Shown one piece after another: positions 24,038 to 31,341 of a stretch of 64,000 nt of DNA. Source of the DNA: an uncultured Pelagibacteraceae bacterium (GTDB lineage Bacteria; Pseudomonadota; Alphaproteobacteria; Pelagibacterales; Pelagibacteraceae); the NCBI GenBank assembly GCA_902543485.1, contig CACBYP010000001.1, forward strand, positions 62,001 through 126,000, given 5' to 3'. A program made the translations under genes and the position numbers. The stretch's first letter is position 1, and each line of letters opens with the position of its first letter. A model generated the notes under the pieces. The model was not told where the DNA came from and did no database searches. It worked only from the letters and a program-made list of their open reading frames with translations.

Positions 24038-25366
24038 TTAACTCCAAGGAAACGGGCTGTTCGATGTCGGATGAAGTTTTCCTTTTTCATATCTATCGAA
24101 CCTGAACGGTTTTAATAATTCACTTTCTTGACCTAAAATTTCTTGTGCAACAAGGTGTCCAACACCTATCATTTTATAACCATGATTTGCATCTGCAATC
24201 ATGTAAACATTTTCAAAAAATCTATCAAATATTGGGAATGAATCTGGAGTTAAACATCCCAATCCTCCTGATGGTCCCTTTCTATACAAATGAGATTTAC
24301 CAACAAAACGTTTTTGAATATGTGCTAGTGCTGAAGTCCACATGTCAGAAAATTTATCGGTAGTTTGATATTCTGGAGAGTCTATTCCATATGGATCAAC
24401 ATTAACTTCGTCAAAATGTTTTTGAACAATATAAGGTGATGTTCCACCTTGAACTCCCAAACCTTCAATATCAGGTTTATAATAAATTCCCCATAAGTCT
24501 TCTGTAATTATTTTACCATCTTTATCAGAATAAAGTGGAGCATCTGTATCAACATGAATTACTGGAGGTGGTTTGCCTTCATTAGTTTTTAGAAAATCTG
24601 CATCTACACCTAATACACCTTCTTGTAAAAACCAGTACTTCCACATTTCAACTTCATGCATTTTTCCATTTTTAGCATCTTTTATGTTTGTTGTTTTTGG
24701 TAACTCCAACATATTCCAAAAATCTCTTACCCATGGTCCAGCTCCAATAACTACCTGATCACAATCAATTGTTCCTTTGTCTGTAACTACACCAGTAATT
24801 GCATTGCTATTACTTCCTCTTTTAAAACCTGTAACCTTTACTCCTTTATGAACGTTTACACCGTTTGAATTTGCTTTTTTCTCTAATGCTTTAATTGAAT
24901 CTTTATTAAATGCGTATCCACCTTTCTTTTCATGTAAGACTGATGTAATTCCTTTTGCTTGCCAATCACTAAAAATTCCTTGCATATATTTCATGCAATC
25001 TTTTTCACCTTCTATAAATTCTGACTCATATCCAATAGCTTTTTGTTGTTCGTAAATACTTGCAACATCTTTATGCATTACTTCTGGAGAAATTTGCATA
25101 TAGCCGACAGCATTATATTTAAATGCCTCTGGATCACTCTCCCAAACACTAACTGAATGAGCCATTAATTCTCTCATTGCTGGTTGAAAATAATTATTTC
25201 TAACAACTCCACATGCAATTCCACTTGCACCTGCAGCAGTGTCTTTCTTTTCTAAGACAACTACATCGTTTGGATTTTTATATTTTTCGGAAAGTTTCCA
25301 AGCAGTACTTAACCCGTGAATTCCTCCACCAATTATGACAACTTTTGCTTTTGTCGGTAACGACAT
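24038..25366 (-). CDS. DadA-type FAD oxidoreductase (N-methyl amino acid oxidase-like)
   Basis: A 442-residue flavoprotein of the DAO/sarcosine oxidase beta superfamily. The FAD fingerprint is VVIIGGGIHGLSTAW at residues 9-23, with VVIGAGPWVRDFW as the second flavin contact and GLGCLTPDSFPIFD plus MIADANHGYKMIGVG near the end. It should oxidise an N-methylated amino acid such as dimethylglycine or sarcosine. No GcvT domain is fused; the DUF1989-GcvT protein 500 bases upstream could be the separate folate partner, as in split dimethylglycine oxidases. The substrate is inference. It is the first gene ahead of glnT-mgsABC, 67 bases from it. Confidence 0.78.
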   Translation of the reverse strand: MSLPTKAKVVIIGGGIHGLSTAWKLSEKYKNPNDVVVLEKKDTAAGASGIACGVVRNNYFQPAMRELMAHSVSVWESDPEAFKYNAVGYMQISPEVMHKDVASIYEQQKAIGYESEFIEGEKDCMKYMQGIFSDWQAKGITSVLHEKKGGYAFNKDSIKALEKKANSNGVNVHKGVKVTGFKRGSNSNAITGVVTDKGTIDCDQVVIGAGPWVRDFWNMLELPKTTNIKDAKNGKMHEVEMWKYWFLQEGVLGVDADFLKTNEGKPPPVIHVDTDAPLYSDKDGKIITEDLWGIYYKPDIEGLGVQGGTSPYIVQKHFDEVNVDPYGIDSPEYQTTDKFSDMWTSALAHIQKRFVGKSHLYRKGPSGGLGCLTPDSFPIFDRFFENVYMIADANHGYKMIGVGHLVAQEILGQESELLKPFRFDRYEKGKLHPTSNSPFPWS

Positions 25367-25455
25367 GTTTGAACTTTAATTTTTTAACAAAGGAAAGAAT
25401 ATAATAATTTTTATATATAATTTATATAAATTCTAAATATTTATGAGATTTTTAT

Positions 25456-25806
25456 TTAAAAACTCAAATTTTTGAGAGTTTTTAAATATTCGTTAAATTC
25501 ATTTACAAAATTCTGTGTGGGTAAAACATGCTTTTTTCTATGGTCATTTCCTGTTTTCTCGAGATAAAAAAATTCTTTATCACATGCTTCTTTGATCATT
25601 AGTGCAGATTTCGGTCTAGAGGTTTTGAAAAGTCTAGTCTTGAGTTCTTCGACAGATAAGTTTTCATTTAACTTATAGGAATTCATTACAATTAGCATCA
25701 TATGATAATGTGAAGGAGATTTTCTGAAAAAGTAATTACTGGATGTATGGGATAGTTTCATTTGATCTTCCCAAAATTCCAGTAAATCTTTTGATGATTT
25801 TGACAT
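25456..25806 (-). CDS. small MarR-like winged-helix protein
   Basis: A 116-residue protein. SYKLNENLSVEELKTRLFKTSRPKSAL reads as helix-turn-helix and recognition helix, followed by LMIKEACDKEFFYLEKTGNDHRKKHVLPT, the wing of a MarR-type repressor. Both the usual dimerisation helices are short. Its ATG shares a base with the stop of the DUF1989-GcvT gene, so it is co-transcribed with it. It could bind the 14-base palindrome at 28178 in front of that gene and proX (autoregulation). Function is inferred from fold and position. Confidence 0.65.
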   Translation of the reverse strand: MSKSSKDLLEFWEDQMKLSHTSSNYFFRKSPSHYHMMLIVMNSYKLNENLSVEELKTRLFKTSRPKSALMIKEACDKEFFYLEKTGNDHRKKHVLPTQNFVNEFNEYLKTLKNLSF

Positions 25807-28145
25807 TAAGATTTTACACGTGTTTTTTGAGGATCATAATGTGGAAAACCAACAACTTTGGCAGGTATTCTTTTTTGATGTCCGTCAATTTTCCCAACTT
25901 CAACATTCGTACCTATATTTGAATGACCTACATCAATTCTACACAATGCAATATTTTTATTCAAAGTAGGAGATAAACATCCACTTGTAACTACGCCAAC
26001 TTGGGATCTTCCAATATGAACGCAATCACCGTGATTAGCTTTTTCTTTGCCTACAAGTTCTAATCCAACTAATTTCTTTTGCGGATTTTCTTTTCTCTTT
26101 ATTAATGCTTCTTTACCAATGAAATCTGCTGTTTTTGTTTTTAAAGGAACCGTAAATCCAACACCAGCTTCAAATGGGTCAACTTGGCCGTCAAATTCAT
26201 TACCAAATAATATTAGACCAGCTTCAATTCTTAATAAATCTAATGCTCCAAAACCAGCAGGTATTAACCCTTCATCTTTGCCAGCTTCCATAAGCACATC
26301 CCAAACTGCTGGCGCATCAGTGGGATGACACCATATTTCATATCCTAATTCACCAGTGTATCCAGTTCTAGAAACAATTAATGGAATTCCACTAAGCTCT
26401 TTTACTCTGCAGATTGTAAACCTAAACCATTGTAATTCTGAAATAGAAGGTTGTGTTGATGGAGTAAAAATAAACTTTTCTAAAATTTTTCTACTGTTTG
26501 GTCCTTGTAGAGAAATATTATTTATTTGATCAGTAGAGTTTTTAATTAAAACATTAAACTTTTTCTTTTTTGCCTGATCTTTTAACCACTCACCTGCATA
26601 TTCATCACCACATACCCATCTAAATCCATGATCATTCATTTTTAACAATGTTCCATCATCAAACATAGAACCATTTTCATAACACATCGAAGAATAAACA
26701 ATTTGTCCAACTGATAATTTTTTAACATTTCTAGTTAAAGTATAGTCCATTAATTCTTCTGCATCCGGACCTAATATTTCAAATTTTCTTAAAGAAGATA
26801 AATCAATTAAAACTGCTTTTTCTCTACACGCTGTATATTCATTTATTACTCCGTGTTTAGTGTAATCATTGGGCAACCAATATCCTCTAGCATCAACAAA
26901 GTTTCTTGTTAGCTTAGAAGTTCTTTCATGAAATCCTGTATTTTTTGTTAGTTTTAGTTCTGAGTCTGGTTTCATTCTAAATGCAAAAGATTTTGTAAAT
27001 TCTCTTTTTTTTTCATAAGTTCTAACAAAAATATCTGTAGGGTTCCATGAATTACATGGATCTATATCACTTGGACAGGCTGATGTTCCGCAGGTTAAAT
27101 CTTTTAAAGCTCTTAATATTACATAATCTCCAGGTCTAGCAAATGATTCATCAGAAAGCACAGTATTTAAACCTCCTGCCGAAGTATTAAAAAATAAATT
27201 TATAGCGTGCCATCCTTTTTGTCTATTAACTCCAAAATTTTCCATAGCACCACTTAAGTTATCTGAGCAATTTGGATGTCCAAAATAACCAGCGTCTTCG
27301 TAGTACTTTGATGTACAAGCAAGATTAAAAGTGTCATGTCTACCAACAGTATCTCTTATTACCTCTACTAAAGGTTCATGATCTGTATCATAAAATTTCG
27401 AATACAATCCCGGTCCTGGAAAAGTATTACCCATAAAGGTCCTGGTTGTTTGCCAATCTAAACCTTTCTCTACACCTTTACCTAACTTAGCTGTATCGAA
27501 AGCAACAAAATCTGAACATTGTCTACCAGTTGGACAAACTATTTGAATATAATCTCCCTCTTTAACTTCAAAAGAAATCGCTGATTGTTTTGCAATATTT
27601 TTTTCGTCCAATGGATCAAAAATTGGATCTGGAATTATTCTATGTTCTTTATAATCAACAATATTATTTCTTTTAATAAATAAAGTTAGTTCAGTAGGAG
27701 GATTTTGTTCATGAACTAACATATCATTGCCAGGGGCAGAAAAAATACAATAACATTTGTCTTTTGAAGTTATTTTAATCTTTTCTCCTGGTGGAGTGTC
27801 TTTATCAAAAAGGATAGAAGATTTAGACTTTGCAATTTTAAGATTTCTTTTTTTTAATTGACGCAATGCAATTTTTGAGCTTTCTTCATTTCTATTTAAA
27901 ATTTTGATTATATCATTTTCTAATTTAGAAGATTTTAAGTTTAAAATCGATGGATCTGAATTTCCATCAGAATTAAAAACAACTATTTCGCAAATTTGAT
28001 TTCCTTCATTATTAATAATTTCAATTTCATCATCAGGAAAAACCTGAACTCCTGTTAATCCACCGCCATTAACTACATATCTTTCAACTCCAGGTGGCAA
28101 AACATTTAAACCAGGTTCATTTATTCGTAAATTTTCTTCTAACAT
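25806..28145 (-). CDS. DUF1989-GcvT fusion protein
   Basis: A 779-residue multidomain protein. Residues about 1-170 look like a degenerate urea-carboxylase-associated (DUF1989) unit. Residues about 170-375 are a full DUF1989 with GDYIQIVCPTGRQCSDFVAF and the cysteine-rich SACPSDIDPCNSWNPTDI. From about residue 400 to the end it is a glycine-cleavage T protein: FDDGTLLKMNDHGF, SLQGPNSRKIL, SRTGYTGELGYEIW and EAGLILFGNEFD. The T domain transfers a one-carbon unit to tetrahydrofolate. The DUF1989 part may bind an amide or urea-like ligand. It is divergent from proX across 141 bases and followed by a MarR-like gene. Confidence 0.8.
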   Translation of the reverse strand: MLEENLRINEPGLNVLPPGVERYVVNGGGLTGVQVFPDDEIEIINNEGNQICEIVVFNSDGNSDPSILNLKSSKLENDIIKILNRNEESSKIALRQLKKRNLKIAKSKSSILFDKDTPPGEKIKITSKDKCYCIFSAPGNDMLVHEQNPPTELTLFIKRNNIVDYKEHRIIPDPIFDPLDEKNIAKQSAISFEVKEGDYIQIVCPTGRQCSDFVAFDTAKLGKGVEKGLDWQTTRTFMGNTFPGPGLYSKFYDTDHEPLVEVIRDTVGRHDTFNLACTSKYYEDAGYFGHPNCSDNLSGAMENFGVNRQKGWHAINLFFNTSAGGLNTVLSDESFARPGDYVILRALKDLTCGTSACPSDIDPCNSWNPTDIFVRTYEKKREFTKSFAFRMKPDSELKLTKNTGFHERTSKLTRNFVDARGYWLPNDYTKHGVINEYTACREKAVLIDLSSLRKFEILGPDAEELMDYTLTRNVKKLSVGQIVYSSMCYENGSMFDDGTLLKMNDHGFRWVCGDEYAGEWLKDQAKKKKFNVLIKNSTDQINNISLQGPNSRKILEKFIFTPSTQPSISELQWFRFTICRVKELSGIPLIVSRTGYTGELGYEIWCHPTDAPAVWDVLMEAGKDEGLIPAGFGALDLLRIEAGLILFGNEFDGQVDPFEAGVGFTVPLKTKTADFIGKEALIKRKENPQKKLVGLELVGKEKANHGDCVHIGRSQVGVVTSGCLSPTLNKNIALCRIDVGHSNIGTNVEVGKIDGHQKRIPAKVVGFPHYDPQKTRVKS

Positions 28146-28177
28146 TTTAAATCAATGATTACTTATGTTTAAGAATA

Positions 28178-28191
28178 AATCAGTACTGATT
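28178..28191. promoter_or_regulatory. 14-bp perfect palindrome, operator candidate
   Basis: AATCAGTACTGATT is a perfect inverted repeat in the divergent region between the DUF1989-GcvT gene (start 28145) and proX (start 28287). It lies 32-46 bases before the minus-strand ATG and about 50 bases above the proX -35. A MarR-like protein encoded at 25456 in the same operon is a plausible binder. Confidence 0.5.
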
Positions 28192-28224
28192 AATTGTATA
28201 TATAAATTTTAGTACCAACTTTTG

Positions 28225-28253
28225 TTGACTGTGAGATTAAATTTAAGGATACT
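28225..28253 (+). promoter_or_regulatory. sigma-70 promoter of proX
   Basis: TTGACT (28225-28230, five of six) and GATACT (28248-28253, four of six) are 17 bases apart. Transcription would start near 28260, giving a leader of about 27 bases with a strong GAGAGGAG ribosome site before the ATG at 28287. Confidence 0.5.
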
Positions 28254-28286
28254 TACTTACTTAATATATTAAGAGAGGAGAAATAA

Positions 28287-29231
28287 ATGAAGAAAATACT
28301 ATCTTTACTCTCAGCTATAGTAATTACTGTAGTAAGCTTTGCAGGAATATCTAACGCTGACAGTAAAAAACCCATAGTGATCCCAACTCATAACTGGTCA
28401 AGTCAAATTGTTATGGCCTATGTTATTGGTGGAATCTTTGAAAGCATGGGTAACAATGTTAAATATGTAAATGCTGACTCTCAAGCGGTATACGAGTCAA
28501 TTAGAATTGGTGATGTAACTATATCTCATGAGGTATGGGAATCTGCTTTCGGTAAGTCATTTACAACAGCTTTAGACAAAGGTGGTTTGTTAGACTGGGG
28601 TGATCATGAAGCAAGAACTCTTGAGGATATGGGATATCCAAACTGGGTTGTTGAAAAAGGTCTATGTCCAGGTCTACCAGATTGGACAGCTCTAAAAAAT
28701 CCAGATTGTGCAAAAAACTTTACAACACCTGACTCTCCAGATGGAAAAGGAAGAATGTTGGAAGGACCACAAACTTGGCATGGTGACTTAATCCCTCAAA
28801 GGATTGATGCACTAGGCTTAGGTGATTTATGGTGGGTTAAGTTTGCTGGAGGTGCTGATGCACTTTGGGCAGAGTTAGCAGCTGCTGAAAAAGAAGGAAG
28901 AGGAACTATAATTTTCAACTGGACACCAAACTTTACTGATGGTGCTGGTTTTACATTTATCGACTTCCCTCCATACACAGCTGGTTGCAGACCAGCAGAT
29001 GGTGGTGACGGAAAATGTGGTTCTCCGGATGGTTATTTGAAAAAAGCAGTACACGAAGATTTTCCAAAAACTCATCCAGATGCAGCAGCAGCATTTAAAA
29101 AATTGTCATTTTCAACAAGTCAAATTGGTGCAATGGCAGCTTTAGTAGACGTTGACAAAATGACTCACGAAGATGCAGCTAAAAAATGGTTAGCTGATAA
29201 CGAGTCAACTTGGAAAGCTTTCCTTAAATAA
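28287..29231 (+). CDS. proX: glycine betaine ABC transporter, periplasmic binding protein
   Basis: A 314-residue secreted binding protein of the OpuAC/ProX family. The signal peptide runs to about residue 24 (AGISNA then DSKK). PTHNWSSQIVMAYVIGG, ISHEVWES and NWTPNFTDGAGFTFIDFPPY carry the aromatic residues that wrap quaternary amines. A cysteine pair in GLCPG and NPDCAK and another in GCRPADGGDGKCG could form disulfides. It captures glycine betaine and related methylated osmolytes for ProVW. It has its own promoter and terminator, in line with the high expression of SAR11 binding proteins, and is separated from proVW by two genes. Confidence 0.92.
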   Translation: MKKILSLLSAIVITVVSFAGISNADSKKPIVIPTHNWSSQIVMAYVIGGIFESMGNNVKYVNADSQAVYESIRIGDVTISHEVWESAFGKSFTTALDKGGLLDWGDHEARTLEDMGYPNWVVEKGLCPGLPDWTALKNPDCAKNFTTPDSPDGKGRMLEGPQTWHGDLIPQRIDALGLGDLWWVKFAGGADALWAELAAAEKEGRGTIIFNWTPNFTDGAGFTFIDFPPYTAGCRPADGGDGKCGSPDGYLKKAVHEDFPKTHPDAAAAFKKLSFSTSQIGAMAALVDVDKMTHEDAAKKWLADNESTWKAFLK

Positions 29232-29253
29232 GGATAAAAGTTAAAAAAATAAG

Positions 29254-29288
29254 ATCTCCTCCAATTCTGTTGGGGGGGATTTTTTTTT
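29254..29288 (+). terminator. rho-independent terminator of proX
   Basis: ATCTCCTCCAA (29254-29264) pairs with TTGGGGGGGAT (29270-29280) in an 11-bp stem with two or three G-U pairs and a 5-base loop. A run of T follows from 29281. It ends the proX transcript 22 bases after the stop codon. Confidence 0.88.
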
Positions 29289-29313
29289 ATAAAGATTTGT
29301 GTAAAATACAGTT

Positions 29314-29691
29314 ATGAGAAAATATCTTTTTTACATTTTTTTAAGTTTATTAATAAGCTCATCAGTTTTCGCTCGAAGCACCGGATGCAAAGAAGGTAAC
29401 TGTGAAAATGGATATGGAAAATGGGTTTATACAGATAAAACTACTTATGAAGGTGAGTGGGTAGGAACAAAAAAAAATGGTCAAGGTGTAGAAACATGGC
29501 CAAACGGATATATCTATAAAGGTGAGTTTAAAAATAGCGTTTGGAGTGGAGTTGGAACTTTAACTTTTCCAGATGGGTCTACTTATGAAGGAGAGTGGGC
29601 TAATGGTTTTATGAATGGCGAGGGAACATTTACTTGGGCTAATGGAGACCAAAAAATAGGAATTTGGAAAAACGGTAAATTACAAGATTAA
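29314..29691 (+). CDS. secreted MORN-repeat protein
   Basis: A 125-residue protein with a signal peptide (MRKYLFYIFLSLLISSSVFA) and about four MORN repeats, each with the pattern YEGEW...GxG: TYEGEWVGTKKNGQG, IYKGEFKNSVWSGVG and TYEGEWANGFMNGEG. A CKEGNCENG motif starts the first repeat. MORN repeats form flat beta sheets that bind membranes or act as scaffolds. It sits between proX and proVW, 24 bases after the proX terminator, and its stop overlaps the next ATG. Confidence 0.85.
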   Translation: MRKYLFYIFLSLLISSSVFARSTGCKEGNCENGYGKWVYTDKTTYEGEWVGTKKNGQGVETWPNGYIYKGEFKNSVWSGVGTLTFPDGSTYEGEWANGFMNGEGTFTWANGDQKIGIWKNGKLQD

Positions 29692-30242
29692 TGTCGAACG
29701 AAACCTCATTTAATAGATTAAAAGGATTACCCGAGAACATAAAACAATTTATAGGACTAATAATTTTAACAATAGTCATAATTTCTTCTTTTGCTATTTT
29801 AAATAATATATTTAGTGAGGGTGATGAATTAGTTAGAAAAATGAAATTGGAAGAAGAGAGAATTGCAAAAGAGAGAAAACTAAGTGCATTAATTTCAAAA
29901 CTTCCCTCGGGTATATTAGTAACTTTTGATGGTACTGATCATTATAAATTATCAGATGAATTGTATGAGGGAGTGTGTAATGCTACAAAGCTTATCCCCC
30001 AAAGAGCAATAATGGGTGCAAATTTCTTAAATTTTAGAGCACATGAAATTTATACTATTAACGGCAATAAGATTGATGAAACATTTGTTGAATGGGATGC
30101 TGAAAAAAAGAAATGTTTTGCAGGTTTTACAGTTAGTGGAAATAACGTAGGAGTAGACGAAACAATTAAAGTAAGCGGCGAAGCCTTAAGTTTTTTAAGT
30201 ACTGGAATTGATACAAGGGTTTATTTTATTAAAAATTTTTAA
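29691..30242 (+). CDS. membrane-anchored protein of unknown function
   Basis: A 183-residue protein with one membrane span at about residues 20-42 (IGLIILTIVIISSFAILNN), then a short charged coiled segment (VRKMKLEEERIAKERKL) and a periplasmic domain of beta type ending KVSGEALSFLSTGIDTRVYFIKNF. No family is recognised. It shares a base with the MORN gene stop and precedes proV by 64 bases. A tandem position between glycine betaine transporter genes is seen, but nothing in the protein ties it to transport. Confidence 0.72.
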   Translation: MSNETSFNRLKGLPENIKQFIGLIILTIVIISSFAILNNIFSEGDELVRKMKLEEERIAKERKLSALISKLPSGILVTFDGTDHYKLSDELYEGVCNATKLIPQRAIMGANFLNFRAHEIYTINGNKIDETFVEWDAEKKKCFAGFTVSGNNVGVDETIKVSGEALSFLSTGIDTRVYFIKNF

Positions 30243-30306
30243 TGGAAATAAGCTTCAATTATATTGATTTTAATTTAATTAATTTTCGTATATTTTTATA
30301 AGAATT

Positions 30307-31338
30307 ATGTCTGAAGCAGTAATCAAATGCGAAGCAGTTTATAAAATTTTTGGTGAAAACGCCAAAAAGATGCTTCAAGATTCAAATGGTAATGTTGATG
30401 CTAAAACATTTCAAGAAAATGGTTGTATAGTAGGTGTTAACAATGCCTCTTTTGAAGTGGCAAAAGGAGAGATGCTTGTTGTAATGGGCTTGTCTGGATC
30501 TGGTAAGTCAACTTTACTAAGGTGTATATCAAGATTAACAGATGCAACAGGTGGAAAAATTTTCATTGAAGGTCAAGATTTATTAAATTTAAATAATAAA
30601 GAATTAATTGAGCTTAGAAGAAACAAAATGGGAATGGTTTTCCAAAGCTTTGCTCTTCTTCCACACAAAACCGTTGTAGAAAATATAGCTTTTCCTCTTC
30701 AAATCAAAGGTATCAAAACTGAGGAGAGCATTAATAAAGCAATGGAGATGGTTAAATTAGTTGGACTTGATGGAAGAGAAAATTATTTTCCAAGAGAACT
30801 TTCAGGTGGACAACAACAAAGAGTGGGTATTGCAAGATCTCTAGCAGTTGAACCCGATATATGGTTTTTAGATGAACCTTTTTCTGCTTTAGATCCATTA
30901 ATTAGAAAAGAAATGCAAGATGAATTTTTAAGACTTCAAGAAAAATTACAAAAAACAATTATGTTTATTACTCATGATTTTGATGAAGCATTAAAACTTG
31001 CTGATCGAATTGCAATTATGAAAGATGGTATAATTGAACAACTAGATACACCTGCAAATATAGTTTTAAACCCAGCCACAGAATATGTAAGAAAATTTAC
31101 TGAAGAAGTACCTAGAGAAAAAGTTTTATTAATTGAAGATGTAATGGATGAATCTATATCTAATAATCTAGGTGATGTTAAAGTTTCAAAAGATGAAATC
31201 ATAGAAAATGTTGCAGAAAAAATATTAACGCAAGAAAAATCTGTAGCAGTTATAGATGAAAATAATAAAACCGTTGGGTCAATCAACCCGACAAAAATAA
31301 TAAATACTGTCTTTGGCGGAAGAAAGAACGGAAAATAA
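30307..31338 (+). CDS. proV: glycine betaine ABC transporter ATPase
   Basis: A 343-residue ABC ATPase of the ProV/OpuAA type. Walker A is GLSGSGKS at about residues 61-68, the Q-loop FQSFALLPH, signature LSGGQQQR and Walker B IWFLDEP are intact, followed by THDFDEALKLADRI. The N-terminus contains the ProV-type segment VYKIFGENAKKML, and the C-terminus has a short CBS-like remnant (residues about 280-335). It powers ProW. A weak promoter (TTGATT at 30264, TATATT at 30289, 19-base spacer) may drive proVW apart from proX. Confidence 0.93.
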   Translation: MSEAVIKCEAVYKIFGENAKKMLQDSNGNVDAKTFQENGCIVGVNNASFEVAKGEMLVVMGLSGSGKSTLLRCISRLTDATGGKIFIEGQDLLNLNNKELIELRRNKMGMVFQSFALLPHKTVVENIAFPLQIKGIKTEESINKAMEMVKLVGLDGRENYFPRELSGGQQQRVGIARSLAVEPDIWFLDEPFSALDPLIRKEMQDEFLRLQEKLQKTIMFITHDFDEALKLADRIAIMKDGIIEQLDTPANIVLNPATEYVRKFTEEVPREKVLLIEDVMDESISNNLGDVKVSKDEIIENVAEKILTQEKSVAVIDENNKTVGSINPTKIINTVFGGRKNGK

Positions 31339-31341
31339 ATT

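Noticed and set aside
28146-28286. Glycine or SAM riboswitch in the proX/GcvT intergenic region
   Set aside because: I looked for tandem glycine aptamer or SAM-V features because SAR11 uses them, but the region has only a palindrome and a promoter, with no paired-helix pattern I can defend.
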